Of a stretch of 64,000 nucleotides of DNA, positions 16,148 to 25,373 are shown piece by piece. Where the stretch lies: contig CP051244.1 of assembly GCA_017795045.1 (NCBI GenBank), positions 2,373,802 through 2,437,801 on the forward strand. Direction: 5' to 3'. The position numbers were made by a program, and so were the translations under genes. This stretch comes from Allomuricauda sp. (lineage in GTDB: Bacteria > Bacteroidota > Bacteroidia > Flavobacteriales > Flavobacteriaceae). Below the pieces are notes generated by a model that worked only from the letters and a program-made list of their open reading frames with translations, had not been told where the DNA came from and did not search any database. The first letter of the stretch is position 1. Every line of letters starts with the position of its first letter.

Positions 16148-19100
16148 ATGATCAACATTCTCAAGAAAACCCTCTTTTCCACCAGACTTATGGCCGTTCT
16201 TTTTTTGGTTTTTGCCACGGCAATGGCCATTGGCACCTTTGTGGAAAGTTGGTACAGCACGGAAACCGCACGCATTTACATTTACAACGCCACTTGGTTT
16301 GAAGCGATCATGGTCTTTTTTGTGATCAATTTTATCGGGAATATTTTCCGGTACCAGTTGTTGCAGTGGAAAAAATGGGCGGTACTTGTCCTGCACCTTT
16401 CTTGGATATTGATCATCTTGGGTGCATTTGTTACCCGATACATCAGTTATGAAGGGGTAATGCCCATTCGAGAGGGGGCCACGGAGAACAAAATGTTTTC
16501 GGACAAGACCTATTTGACTGCTTTTGTGGATGGCGATTTTAATGGGGAAACCCGGCGCAAAGTACTTGAGGACAATCTGATCGTAACACCTGAAGGCCGT
16601 CGTTCCAGTCTTCCCTGGAAATCCGATTTCAACGGACAACCTTTTACTATTGAATATGTTGACTTTATTGCTGGTGCGGACGAAGGATTGGTTCCCAATG
16701 AAAACGGAAAGGAATATTTAAAGATTGTGGAAGCCGGGGATGGACAACGCCATGAGCATTATCTGGAAAATGGCCAGATTGCCAGTATACATAATGTGTT
16801 GTTTGCCCTGAACAAGGAGACGGAAGGAGCCATCAACATTTTTTACGATGGCAGTGATTATCAAATAAAGACCCCGTTCGAAGGAAACTTTATGCGGATG
16901 GCGGACCAATTCCAAGGCAATGTGGCTAACGACAGCTTGCAAGCCTTGCATTTGCGTTCCCTTTATTCATTGGCGGGAATGCAGTTTGTAATTCCCGACC
17001 CCATAGTGAAGGGAAGCTACGGAGTGGTCAAGTTGCCTAAGGAGCAGGTAGATGAAAGCTCCAAGGACGCGTTGATCGTTTCCATCACGACCAATGGGGA
17101 AACCAAACAGGTGGAGTTGTTGGGTGCTAGGGGTTATGCCGATTTTTCGGACAAGATTACCGTAGGCGGATTGGACTTTTCATTGAGCTATGGTTCCAAG
17201 GTATATGAGCTTCCTTTTTCGATCAAACTCAATGATTTTATCGCGGAAAAGTATCCTGGAACCGAGACAGGCTATGCCTCGTTCATGAGCAAGGTAACGG
17301 TGCAGGATGAACGTCCGTTTGACTATGACATCTATATGAACCATATCTTGGACCATAGGGGCTATCGCTTTTTCCAATCCAGTTTCCATCCGGATGAAAA
17401 GGGTACCGTTCTGTCCGTTAACCACGATATGTGGGGAACTTGGATTACCTACATAGGCTATTTTTTATTGTATATAGGGTTGATGGGCATCATGTTTTTT
17501 GGAAAGACCCGCTTTAGGGATTTGCAACAGGCTATTGAAAAGGTAAAGGCCCAAAAAGCCGCACTTACGGCAATTGTGCTATTGTTCACTACTACTTTGG
17601 CTAATGCCCAAGAGGATACCACTGGTCATGAACATGCTGGATTGCCCACAAAGCAGCAGGTAGATTCCATCATTCATTCAGCGGTGGTTGCCGAGGAACA
17701 TGCAGAAAAATTCGGGGCTCTGGTCATTCAGGATGAAGGGGGTAGAATGAAACCAGTCCATACGTTTGCCTCTGAGCTTTTACGTAAATTGAGTGGCAAG
17801 GACACCTATCAGGATTTAACGGCCAATCAGGTTTTTCTTTCCATGATGATGAACCCTGGGGTATGGTACAGCACGGAGTTCATAGAGCTAGCCAAACGTG
17901 AAAATGATAGTATCCGGGAAATTGTAGGGGTGCCAAAAGGCACGGAATATGTCAAGGCCACGGATTTCTTTGATGAAAAAGGCAGGTACAAGCTGCAACC
18001 GTATTTGGAGAAGGCCACATCGACCAACAATCCTTCAAATTTTGAAAAGGACTTTAAAAAAGTAGGCGAAAGACTCAGTTTGTTGGACATTGCTTTGAGT
18101 GGTAGGATAGTCAAGATTTTCCCCTTATTGGGAGATGAGAACAATAAGTGGGTTTCGGCAGTGGAGTACCGATCAGGTCAATACCAAATGCAGGATTCCC
18201 TGTATTCCAATTTTGTGCGGAATGCCATGCCCTATTACTTGGGTTCCTTGCAAGAAGCCATAGCTACGGGAGATTATTCCCAACCGGACAAATTGTTGGA
18301 TGCTTTCAAACAGAATCAGAAAAACCATGGGGAGGAAATATTGCCTTCCGATAAAAAGATAAAGATTGAGATTATATACAACAAACTGGATATCTTCAAT
18401 CGATTGTACAGGTATTATGGATTGGTAGGGGGTCTCCTTTTCCTTATACTGATATTGAAAATCTTTAAGGAGCGGAAAATCTACGATGCATTGGCATACC
18501 TGCTCAAGGGGACCATTATCCTCATGTTTATATGGCATACGGCCGGACTGATCTTGCGTTGGTACATTTCGGGTCATGCACCTTGGAGTGATGCCTATGA
18601 AAGTATCCTCTACGTGGCTTGGGCCACCATGGGAATTGGCTTGGCCTTTGCCAAAAAGAGTGAGCTCACCATTGCGGCAAGTGCCTTTGTGACCTGTATG
18701 CTTTTGTTCATTGCACATCAAAGTTGGGTAGATCCGGCCATTTCAAATCTGGTGCCTGTTCTGGACAGCTATTGGCTTATGATCCACGTGGCCGTTATTG
18801 TGGGAAGCTATGGCCCACTTACCGTTGGGATGATTTTGGGGGTTGTGGCCCTTATCCTAATGATTTTGACCACTGAAAAGAACAAAAAACGAATGGACTT
18901 GAGCATTAAGGAGCTGACCATTATCAATGAGTTGGCCTTGACCGCTGGTCTGGTAATGCTCACCATTGGAAACTTTTTGGGAGGACAATGGGCCAATGAG
19001 AGTTGGGGACGGTATTGGGGTTGGGATCCCAAGGAAACCTGGGCCCTGATTTCCATAATGATCTATGCTTTTGTGCTCCATATGCGTTTGGTACCCGGTC

Positions 19101-19315
19101 TTCGGGGGAAATGGATCTATAATTTTGCCAGTATCCTTGCCTTTGCCAGTATCATGATGACTTATTTTGGAGTTAATTTTTACTTGGTGGGATTGCACAG
19201 TTATGCCAGTGGAGATCAAGTGATAACCCCCACTTTTATTTGGTATACCGTACTTGGGGTATTCATTTTGGGAGGGGTCAGTTTGTGGCGATATAAAGTG
19301 CACTACGCAAAATAA
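16148..19315 (+). CDS. ccsBA: CcsB-CcsA fused cytochrome c synthase (1055 aa)
   Basis: A system II cytochrome c maturation fusion. The ResB/CcsB half has early membrane helices (about 15-95), a large periplasmic region, and a return helix near 430-455. A second periplasmic stretch of roughly 260 residues follows (about 495-755). The CcsA half is polytopic, with the heme-handling WWD-type motif at about 948-965 (GRYWGWDPKETWAL), flanked by histidines. It moves heme across the inner membrane and attaches it to apocytochrome c CXXCH sites. The size fits the Bacteroidota form, which is longer than epsilonproteobacterial CcsBA. It is monocistronic between divergent and distant genes. Confidence 0.92.
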   Translation: MINILKKTLFSTRLMAVLFLVFATAMAIGTFVESWYSTETARIYIYNATWFEAIMVFFVINFIGNIFRYQLLQWKKWAVLVLHLSWILIILGAFVTRYISYEGVMPIREGATENKMFSDKTYLTAFVDGDFNGETRRKVLEDNLIVTPEGRRSSLPWKSDFNGQPFTIEYVDFIAGADEGLVPNENGKEYLKIVEAGDGQRHEHYLENGQIASIHNVLFALNKETEGAINIFYDGSDYQIKTPFEGNFMRMADQFQGNVANDSLQALHLRSLYSLAGMQFVIPDPIVKGSYGVVKLPKEQVDESSKDALIVSITTNGETKQVELLGARGYADFSDKITVGGLDFSLSYGSKVYELPFSIKLNDFIAEKYPGTETGYASFMSKVTVQDERPFDYDIYMNHILDHRGYRFFQSSFHPDEKGTVLSVNHDMWGTWITYIGYFLLYIGLMGIMFFGKTRFRDLQQAIEKVKAQKAALTAIVLLFTTTLANAQEDTTGHEHAGLPTKQQVDSIIHSAVVAEEHAEKFGALVIQDEGGRMKPVHTFASELLRKLSGKDTYQDLTANQVFLSMMMNPGVWYSTEFIELAKRENDSIREIVGVPKGTEYVKATDFFDEKGRYKLQPYLEKATSTNNPSNFEKDFKKVGERLSLLDIALSGRIVKIFPLLGDENNKWVSAVEYRSGQYQMQDSLYSNFVRNAMPYYLGSLQEAIATGDYSQPDKLLDAFKQNQKNHGEEILPSDKKIKIEIIYNKLDIFNRLYRYYGLVGGLLFLILILKIFKERKIYDALAYLLKGTIILMFIWHTAGLILRWYISGHAPWSDAYESILYVAWATMGIGLAFAKKSELTIAASAFVTCMLLFIAHQSWVDPAISNLVPVLDSYWLMIHVAVIVGSYGPLTVGMILGVVALILMILTTEKNKKRMDLSIKELTIINELALTAGLVMLTIGNFLGGQWANESWGRYWGWDPKETWALISIMIYAFVLHMRLVPGLRGKWIYNFASILAFASIMMTYFGVNFYLVGLHSYASGDQVITPTFIWYTVLGVFILGGVSLWRYKVHYAK

Positions 19316-19404
19316 TTTGCCCTTTATGGGATTTCACTTGAAAAAAAATTGCATATTTGCTTCATCATGAAGTTATAAGAATTATGTACGCTATAGATGT
19401 CATC

Positions 19405-19445
19405 TTTGGCTTTACGCCAAAAAAGTAACCGAAATACTTTTCGGT
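19405..19445. repeat. Twin hairpin, REP-like element
   Basis: Two perfect small hairpins lie 6 bp apart. TTTGGC (19405-19410) / GCCAAA (19416-19421) has a 5-nt loop; ACCGAAA (19428-19434) / TTTCGGT (19439-19445) has a 4-nt loop. The linker AAAGTAAC with flanking GCCAAA and ACCGAAA recalls REP-type intergenic repeats seen in other bacteria. Only one copy is in this window. It lies in the 174-bp gap between ccsBA and the MATE gene, which otherwise shows no gene. It could also act as a weak terminator. Confidence 0.45.
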
Positions 19446-19489
19446 ACCATTGACATTACTTCTTTTTTACACACATAATTCTTTTTAAA

Positions 19490-20905
19490 ATGACACAATC
19501 TAATCATAGAAACTTTTCAGTAAAGAAATATCTTAACTATTTCTGGATTGCCGTATCCGGTAAGGAAACCGAATTTACAACCGGGAGCATCCGCAAGGCT
19601 ATTTTTATGCTCTCCATCCCTATGATTTTGGAGATGTTGATGGAATCCATCTTTGCTTTGGTGGATATTGCCTACGTTTCCAAAGTAAGCGTAAACGCCG
19701 TGGCTACCATCGGATTGACCGAATCCGTCATCACCTTGGTATATGCCTTGGCCATTGGGTTGAGTATGGCCGCAACGGCGGTAGTGGCCCGTAGAATAGG
19801 GGAGAAAGACGTTGACGGGGCCAAGGTGGCTGCCGTTCAGGCTATAGGCTTGGGTGTTTTGGTTTCCCTTGTTTTGGGAGTGGTCGGAATCCTATATGCC
19901 AAGGAAATTTTGGCGCTCATGGGAGGAGAACCCGATTTAATTGCCGAAGGATACGGGTATACCAAACTTTTGATCGGGGGGAACATTACCATCATGCTTT
20001 TGTTCTTGATCAATGCCATTTTTAGGGGTGCCGGTAATGCCTCCATGGCCATGTGGACCTTGGTGCTTTCCAATGGACTCAACATTATTTTGGACCCCAT
20101 TTTTATCTTTGGTTGGGGACCCATTCCCGAGTATGGGGTCATGGGAGCGGCCATAGCTACCAATATTGGGCGTGGTACGGCAGTCTTGTTTCAATTAGGA
20201 ATCCTCTTCTTTGGATGGGGAAAGATCAAATTGGTACTTCAGGATTTGGTGTTGAACGTCAAGGTCATGGTGAATTTGATCAGGGTTTCCCTAGGAGGCA
20301 TTGCCCAGTTTTTGATAGGTACTTCGAGTTGGGTATTCCTCATGCGGATTATGTCCGAGTTCGGTAGTGAGGTATTGGCCGGGTATACCATAGCCATTCG
20401 TGTGATGATGTTTACCCTTATGCCCTCATGGGGCATGAGCAATGCCGCAGCCACTTTGGTGGGACAGAATTTGGGCGCAAAGCAACCCGATCGGGCCGAA
20501 ATATCCGTTTGGAAAACAGGAAAATATAATGCCTATTTTATGGGAGCTGTATCCTTGGTGTATCTCATTTTTGCTAAAAGCATCATTTCTTGGTTCAACG
20601 CAACACCCAGTGTGGTGGAAAATGGAGCGCTGTGTCTCCAGATCATTGCCTTGGGATATGTTTTCTATGCGTATGGTATGGTGGTCAGTCAGGCGTTCAA
20701 TGGGGCGGGGGATACCAAAACCCCGACCAAGATCAACCTGATTTCTTTCTGGTTATTTCAATTGCCTTTGGCCTATGTGGCCGCTTTGGTTTTGGGATGG
20801 GGGGCCAAAGGAGTCTTTATTGCCATCACCTTGGCCGAGGTGCTATTGGCCATCATGGCCATGGTCTGGTTCAAAAAAGGAAAATGGAAGCAGGTTCAAG
20901 TATGA
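19490..20905 (+). CDS. MATE family efflux transporter (471 aa)
   Basis: Polytopic protein with about 12 helices and MATE-type repeats: SIRKAIFMLSIPMILEMLME at the start, VDIAYVSKVSVNAVATIGL, and in the second half SNAAATLVGQNLGAKQPDRAE. MATE pumps export cationic or aromatic compounds using Na+ or H+. It is preceded by the REP-like region and followed, after a dyad, by the PLP enzyme and bshB1 on the same strand. Cotranscription with these sulfur genes is possible because the gap is 38 bp. The substrate cannot be read from the sequence. An N-terminal extension of about 30 hydrophilic residues precedes the first helix. Confidence 0.9.
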   Translation: MTQSNHRNFSVKKYLNYFWIAVSGKETEFTTGSIRKAIFMLSIPMILEMLMESIFALVDIAYVSKVSVNAVATIGLTESVITLVYALAIGLSMAATAVVARRIGEKDVDGAKVAAVQAIGLGVLVSLVLGVVGILYAKEILALMGGEPDLIAEGYGYTKLLIGGNITIMLLFLINAIFRGAGNASMAMWTLVLSNGLNIILDPIFIFGWGPIPEYGVMGAAIATNIGRGTAVLFQLGILFFGWGKIKLVLQDLVLNVKVMVNLIRVSLGGIAQFLIGTSSWVFLMRIMSEFGSEVLAGYTIAIRVMMFTLMPSWGMSNAAATLVGQNLGAKQPDRAEISVWKTGKYNAYFMGAVSLVYLIFAKSIISWFNATPSVVENGALCLQIIALGYVFYAYGMVVSQAFNGAGDTKTPTKINLISFWLFQLPLAYVAALVLGWGAKGVFIAITLAEVLLAIMAMVWFKKGKWKQVQV

Positions 20906-20914
20906 TGGGTTTCG

Positions 20915-20936
20915 TATCTTTAACCTATTAAAGATA
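20915..20936. promoter_or_regulatory. AT-rich dyad just upstream of the PLP sulfur enzyme
   Basis: TATCTTTAA (20915-20923), 4-nt loop CCTA, TTAAAGATA (20928-20936): 9-bp perfect arms ending 7 bp before the ATG at 20944. Its position fits an operator or an mRNA hairpin covering the translation start. No T-run follows, so it is not a terminator for the MATE gene. Confidence 0.4.
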
Positions 20937-20943
20937 TACCATC

Positions 20944-22110
20944 ATGAATACCAAAAATAAAGGAGTCAATACCATTTGCACCCATAGTGGGCAATTGGAC
21001 GATACAGTTTTTGGAGGTGCCGTGTCCCCATTGTACATGGCCACGTCTTATCCTTTTGATGATGTCGACCTAAAACGATACCCAAGATATTTCAACACGC
21101 CCAACCAAGAAGCGTTGTGCAAAAAACTGGCGGCCTTGGAACATGCCGAGGCCGCTTTGATTTTTGGCAGTGGCATGGCCGCCATCAGCACGGCCTTGAT
21201 GGCTTTTTTGAAGGCAGGCGACCATATTGTGCTGCAGCAGACCATGTATGGCGGCACCTATCACTTTGCGGTTACCCAGCTTAATAAGTATGGCATAGAA
21301 TATTCCTTTACCAACGGATGGGCCGTAGAAGACTTTGAAAAGGAAATCAGACCCAATACCAAGGTGGTGTATTTGGAAACCCCTTCCAACCCGCTGCTTA
21401 CCATTACGGATATCCAGGGAGTGGCCCAGTTGGCCCAATCCAAAGGATTGATTTCCATGATCGATAATACCTTTGCCAGCCCCATCAACCAAAATCCCAT
21501 TGATTTTGGGGTGGATGTGGTGTTGCACAGTGCCACCAAATATATGGGAGGGCATTCCGATATTTGTGCAGGTGTGGTGGCAGCTTCACAAGCCCATATG
21601 GACCAAGTGTTCCAATCAGCCATTTGTTTTGGAGGTAATTTGAGCGATTATACGGTTTGGCTCTTGGAACGAAGTATCAAGACCATGGGAATCCGGGTGA
21701 GGGCGCAGAACGACAATGCCTTAAAAATGGCCAATTATTTGGAAAGCAATCCAGATGTGGAAAAAGTATATTATCCAGGACTAAAGAACCATCCTGATCA
21801 TGAATTGGCCCAATCACAGATGAGCGGCTTTGGGGGAATGCTCTCCTTTGAGTTGCCCCATGTGGATATATCCCAATTCTTCAAACACCTTAAATTGATA
21901 AAACCGGTAATGAGTTTGGCCGGGGTGGAAAGTACGGTGATCTTGCCCGTGACTACCTCGCATGCTTTGATGAGCCCTGAAGATCTAGAGAAGCAGGGCA
22001 TCAAGGATTGTTTGATCCGGTTCTCTTTGGGAATCGAGGATATTGATGACCTTATTGGAGATATTGAACAAGCCATTGCGCAGGCCAAAACCATGACCAT
22101 ACCCGCATAA
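20944..22110 (+). CDS. Cys/Met metabolism PLP-dependent enzyme (388 aa)
   Basis: Fold-type I PLP enzyme of the gamma family. It shows GAVSPLYMATSYPF, FGSGMAAIS, ETPSNP, the aspartate in MIDNTFASP (about 174) and the PLP lysine in HSATKYMGGHSD (about K199). This family includes cystathionine gamma-synthase, cystathionine beta- and gamma-lyase, O-acetylhomoserine sulfhydrylase and methionine gamma-lyase; the exact reaction cannot be separated by eye. It is followed 8 bp later by bshB1, needed for the cysteine-containing thiol bacillithiol. A role in cysteine/homocysteine supply is therefore attractive but inferred. The upstream dyad may control it. Confidence 0.88.
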   Translation: MNTKNKGVNTICTHSGQLDDTVFGGAVSPLYMATSYPFDDVDLKRYPRYFNTPNQEALCKKLAALEHAEAALIFGSGMAAISTALMAFLKAGDHIVLQQTMYGGTYHFAVTQLNKYGIEYSFTNGWAVEDFEKEIRPNTKVVYLETPSNPLLTITDIQGVAQLAQSKGLISMIDNTFASPINQNPIDFGVDVVLHSATKYMGGHSDICAGVVAASQAHMDQVFQSAICFGGNLSDYTVWLLERSIKTMGIRVRAQNDNALKMANYLESNPDVEKVYYPGLKNHPDHELAQSQMSGFGGMLSFELPHVDISQFFKHLKLIKPVMSLAGVESTVILPVTTSHALMSPEDLEKQGIKDCLIRFSLGIEDIDDLIGDIEQAIAQAKTMTIPA

Positions 22111-22118
22111 CAAAACCT

Positions 22119-22841
22119 ATGAAGTTAGATATTTTAGTTTTTGGGGCCCATCCGGATGATGCCGAACTGGGTGCCGGAGGAACCATAGCCAAAGAAGTTT
22201 CCCGTGGAAAAAAAGTAGGGATCATTGATTTGACCCGTGGTGAACTGGGAACCCGGGGTTCCGCAGAACTAAGGGACAAGGAAGCCGCCAAGGCTGCAAA
22301 AATTCTGGGCATTGCTGTTCGGGAGAATATGGAGTTTGATGATGGCTTTTTTATGAACGATAGGGAGCACCAGATGGAAATCATCAAGATGATTCGGAAA
22401 TATCGCCCGGAGATTGTACTATGCAACGCCGTGGACGATCGCCATATTGACCATCCCAAAGGAAGTAAGCTGGTAAGTGATGCATGCTTTTTAAGTGGGC
22501 TGGTGAAAATTGACACCCAAATGGATGGGGATGACGAATGGCAGGACCCTTGGCGTCCGAAGTTGGTATACCACTTCATCCAATGGAAGAATTTGGAACC
22601 GGATTTTGTGGTGGATGTTTCTGGTTTTATGGACAGGAAAGCTGAGGCGATCATGGCCTATGCCTCCCAGTTCTACGACCCAAACAGTGATGAGCCGGAA
22701 ACCCCTATCAGCAGTAAGAACTTTACGGACAGTGTTATCTATAGGGCCAGGGATTTAGGAAGATTGGTAGGAGTGCAGCACGCTGAAGGTTTCACAGTGG
22801 AACGCTATGCCGCTGTGGATAATTTGGACGCCCTTATTTAA
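22119..22841 (+). CDS. bshB1: Bacillithiol biosynthesis deacetylase BshB1 (240 aa)
   Basis: Zinc deacetylase of the LmbE/PIG-L fold. The metal site AHPDDAELGAGGT starts at about residue 10, with L-T-R-G-E-L-G-T-R-G near 38-47, D-D-R-H-I-D-H-P (about 106-113) and a C-terminal GVQHAEGF. These are the features and length of BshB1, which deacetylates GlcNAc-malate to GlcN-malate in bacillithiol synthesis. bshA and bshC are not in the window. The coupling to the PLP sulfur gene suggests a thiol/cysteine unit. It is much shorter than, and distinct from, the exported PIG-L protein encoded at 10544-13075. Confidence 0.92.
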   Translation: MKLDILVFGAHPDDAELGAGGTIAKEVSRGKKVGIIDLTRGELGTRGSAELRDKEAAKAAKILGIAVRENMEFDDGFFMNDREHQMEIIKMIRKYRPEIVLCNAVDDRHIDHPKGSKLVSDACFLSGLVKIDTQMDGDDEWQDPWRPKLVYHFIQWKNLEPDFVVDVSGFMDRKAEAIMAYASQFYDPNSDEPETPISSKNFTDSVIYRARDLGRLVGVQHAEGFTVERYAAVDNLDALI

Positions 22842-22847
22842 TTTGGA

Positions 22848-24938
22848 TTAACTGGCCTGCTGATACCGTTTTTCAGCCTTTGGAACGGTGAAGAAGAACG
22901 AAGTGCCTTTGCGGGGAACACTTTCCACCCATATTTTCCCCTTGTTCTTCAGGATCATCTCCTTGCAGAGCGACAGCCCTAGACCGGTACCTCTTTCATT
23001 ATTGGTACCATAGGTGGTGATATTGGAGGAGTCTTCGAATATCTTTTTCTGGATTTCTTGGTTCATTCCAATGCCAGTGTCCTTTACCGTTACTTGCCAC
23101 ATGCCCGACTTTTCCACTGCCTCAATGGTGATCAGACCATTGTCCGGGGTAAACTTGATGGCGTTGCTCAGAAGGTTTCGAATCACAATATCAATTTGGT
23201 TTTGATCGGCCCATATTTGGGGATTTTCCGGCAATTGGTTGATGATCTTGATGGATTTCCCAGAGGCTATCTCGGAAAGCAACTGTATGTTGGCGTTCAC
23301 CAAGTTATCCAAAGAGACCCGTTTGGGTTTGGTAACTACTCCATTTAGCTGGGTCTGTCCCCATGATAACAGATTGTTCAAGGCAAAGGAGATGTTCTCA
23401 ACATCAGCTTTAAGCTTTGGGATGAACGATACAAATTCATCTTTGTTCACTTCACCATCCGTGTACAATTTCAACAATCCATGTAATGCCCCAATGGGCC
23501 CCCTAAGATCGTGCCCGATAATGGAAAACAGTTTGGTCTTGGTCTTGTTCACCTCGTTCAACTGGCTTTCCCTCTCGGTTACGGCTTCAGTTTTTTCGTG
23601 AAGTTCCTTGTTCAGCTTTTTCTGGATTTTCTCACTACGGCGTATCACAAATGTAATCACACTGAGAATCAATAGGATGATTACCGTAAAGTAGATATAG
23701 TTCCGTTGCTTGGCCAAAGCAGCTTCATTGACCTCTATAAGTTGTTGTTTTTCCTGTTCGTACTGTATTTTGGTTTCCAACAGGGAAAGGCTTTGTTTGT
23801 TCTTGTCCCGGAACAAGGAGTCGGAAAGTGCTTTGAAGCTTTCAAGATAATTAAGGGCAGCAACATGCTCTTCATTGTTTTTGTACACCTTGTAAAGCGT
23901 TTCGGAACAATCTATCTGCCCTTGCAACGATTGTATTTTTTTGGATATCTCAAGGCCCTCGTTCGCGTATTTCATGGAGAGGCTGTCCCTACCCAAGCCC
24001 AGGTACACCTTGGCCATACCGTTCATCAGGTTTATTTTTTCGCGATCGTCATCCAACTGTTGGTTGTGGAGCATGTTACTCTGGTCATACCAATATAGGG
24101 CCCACTGATATTTTTCCTGTTCCAGATATATGCTTCCCTTTACCTCATAGGCATAGGCCAACCAATCATATACTTTGTTTTTTTCAAACGTATTGATGCT
24201 CTTGTTGATGTTGAACATGGCCAAGTCAAAATCCTTGGCATCCTTGTAGAGTGAGGCCATATTGCTCGAGGTTTCGGCGTCTATGATATCATCACCCAGT
24301 TTTCGGTTGATTCGTTGTACCGTATCATAAAAGATAAGGGCATTCTTATAATCTTTCTGGTCGGCATACAAGCTGGCTATATTTTCATTTAATATGGACA
24401 GCATTGTTTTGCAATCAATACGGCGGGCCACATCAATCCCTTTCAGATAAAGATTCAGGGCTTCGGCATAATTGCCTTCATAACTATAATCATGGGCCAG
24501 ACCATTGATAATGTCCAATTCGGATAGCTCATTCCCGGTTTCTTCAGTTAAGATAAGAGCCTCCTTAAATAGGGCCATAGATCTTTCACGATTACCCTGA
24601 TCAGAATTGTAGTTGGCCATTCCACTTAACGCTTTTATGATCCCTCCGGTATACTCAATGTCTGTACTATATTTCAATACCCGCTTGGAAATGCTATGTA
24701 GGCTATCACTGTTGACAAAACGATATGAGAATGCAAGATCGGAAAGTAAGTTGATATGGGTAGTGTCCTTGGCATTGAACCGATTGGTGGATTGTAACCT
24801 TTTTAATTTATAGGAAAGACTATCTTTTTTGGTCAGTTGCGCGTGTGCCAATGAAGACATCAGAAGTACGCACCAAAGAATGGCAACTTTCCCAAGTTGG
24901 AATTGGAGTAGTGAAAGGTTGAATTTTTTATGGGGCAT
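22848..24938 (-). CDS. TPR-containing sensor histidine kinase (696 aa)
   Basis: N-terminal signal/anchor, then a periplasmic TPR array (repeats such as G-N-Y-A-E-A-L-N-L-Y, K-D-Y-K-N-A-L-I-F-Y and K-Y-Q-W-A-L-Y-W-Y, about 90-390). One membrane helix follows (I-Y-F-T-V-I-I-L-L-I-L-S, about 415-435), then a coiled coil. HisKA has the phospho-acceptor in SIIGHDLRGPIGALHGLL, and the HATPase_c domain has N-L-L-S-N-A-I-K-F-T, DTGIGM and GTGLGLSLCKEM. It is an ordinary orthodox kinase. No response regulator gene is adjacent, so it is an orphan here. The TPR sensor may bind a protein or peptide ligand, as in related Bacteroidota kinases. Confidence 0.9.
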   Translation of the reverse strand: MPHKKFNLSLLQFQLGKVAILWCVLLMSSLAHAQLTKKDSLSYKLKRLQSTNRFNAKDTTHINLLSDLAFSYRFVNSDSLHSISKRVLKYSTDIEYTGGIIKALSGMANYNSDQGNRERSMALFKEALILTEETGNELSELDIINGLAHDYSYEGNYAEALNLYLKGIDVARRIDCKTMLSILNENIASLYADQKDYKNALIFYDTVQRINRKLGDDIIDAETSSNMASLYKDAKDFDLAMFNINKSINTFEKNKVYDWLAYAYEVKGSIYLEQEKYQWALYWYDQSNMLHNQQLDDDREKINLMNGMAKVYLGLGRDSLSMKYANEGLEISKKIQSLQGQIDCSETLYKVYKNNEEHVAALNYLESFKALSDSLFRDKNKQSLSLLETKIQYEQEKQQLIEVNEAALAKQRNYIYFTVIILLILSVITFVIRRSEKIQKKLNKELHEKTEAVTERESQLNEVNKTKTKLFSIIGHDLRGPIGALHGLLKLYTDGEVNKDEFVSFIPKLKADVENISFALNNLLSWGQTQLNGVVTKPKRVSLDNLVNANIQLLSEIASGKSIKIINQLPENPQIWADQNQIDIVIRNLLSNAIKFTPDNGLITIEAVEKSGMWQVTVKDTGIGMNQEIQKKIFEDSSNITTYGTNNERGTGLGLSLCKEMILKNKGKIWVESVPRKGTSFFFTVPKAEKRYQQAS

Positions 24939-25165
24939 ACTACGCTAATCTACCAAGTGTAAAAATACCTTTCCATACCTGTTGTAAGAAACTAAATGTT
25001 GTGAAAGGTCAAAAAATGTGTGTTTTATCCGCTTAAAAATGCATTTCATCGATATTTGTAGGAAATAGACTTCAATTTATATTGTGTTGACCTTATGTGA
25101 TTTACTTAACAGAAAGTGGACACCTTTAAAAAAAGTTGATTTTGCTTAAGGGAAGTAGTAAAATC

Positions 25166-25198
25166 TTTTGGTTGAATCAATACAAAAAAGTATTTTTG
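25166..25198 (+). promoter_or_regulatory. Promoter of the tRNA-His gene
   Basis: TTTTG (25166-25170), exactly 20 nt, then TATTTTTG (25191-25198): a full Bacteroidota-type promoter. The tRNA begins 15 bp after the -7 box. The rest of the 24939-25165 gap shows nothing I can name. Confidence 0.75.
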
Positions 25199-25212
25199 CA
25201 TCCGCTTTTAAT

Positions 25213-25287
25213 GGTGGTTGTAGCTCAGCTGGTTAGAGCGCTGGATTGTGGTTCCAGAGGTCGCCGGTTCGAACCCGGTCTTCCACC
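25213..25287 (+). tRNA. tRNA-His (GUG anticodon)
   Basis: Cloverleaf with D-stem GCTC/GAGC (25223-25226 / 25236-25239) and anticodon stem CTGGA/TCCAG. The loop TTGTGGT places anticodon GTG at 25248-25250. The T-arm is GCCGG-TTCGAAC-CCGGT (25263-25279). The extra 5' G (25213) opposite the discriminator C (25287) is the histidine identity element. CCA is not encoded (CAA follows). In my fold, acceptor positions 5-6 face U-U (TT against TT), leaving two mismatches, which is unusual. A promoter precedes it and a strong terminator follows. Confidence 0.93.
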
Positions 25288-25299
25288 CAATAGCCCAGA

Positions 25300-25331
25300 G
25301 CCTCTGCTTTTTTGCAGAGGCTTTTGTTTTT
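25300..25331 (+). terminator. Intrinsic terminator of tRNA-His
   Basis: GCCTCTGC (25300-25307), six-T loop, GCAGAGGC (25314-25321), then TTTTGTTTTT to 25331. It starts 12 bp after the tRNA end. Confidence 0.88.
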
Positions 25332-25373
25332 GGGGAAACTTGTATTGAAAGGGGGGCTGGTGTACTTTTCCGA

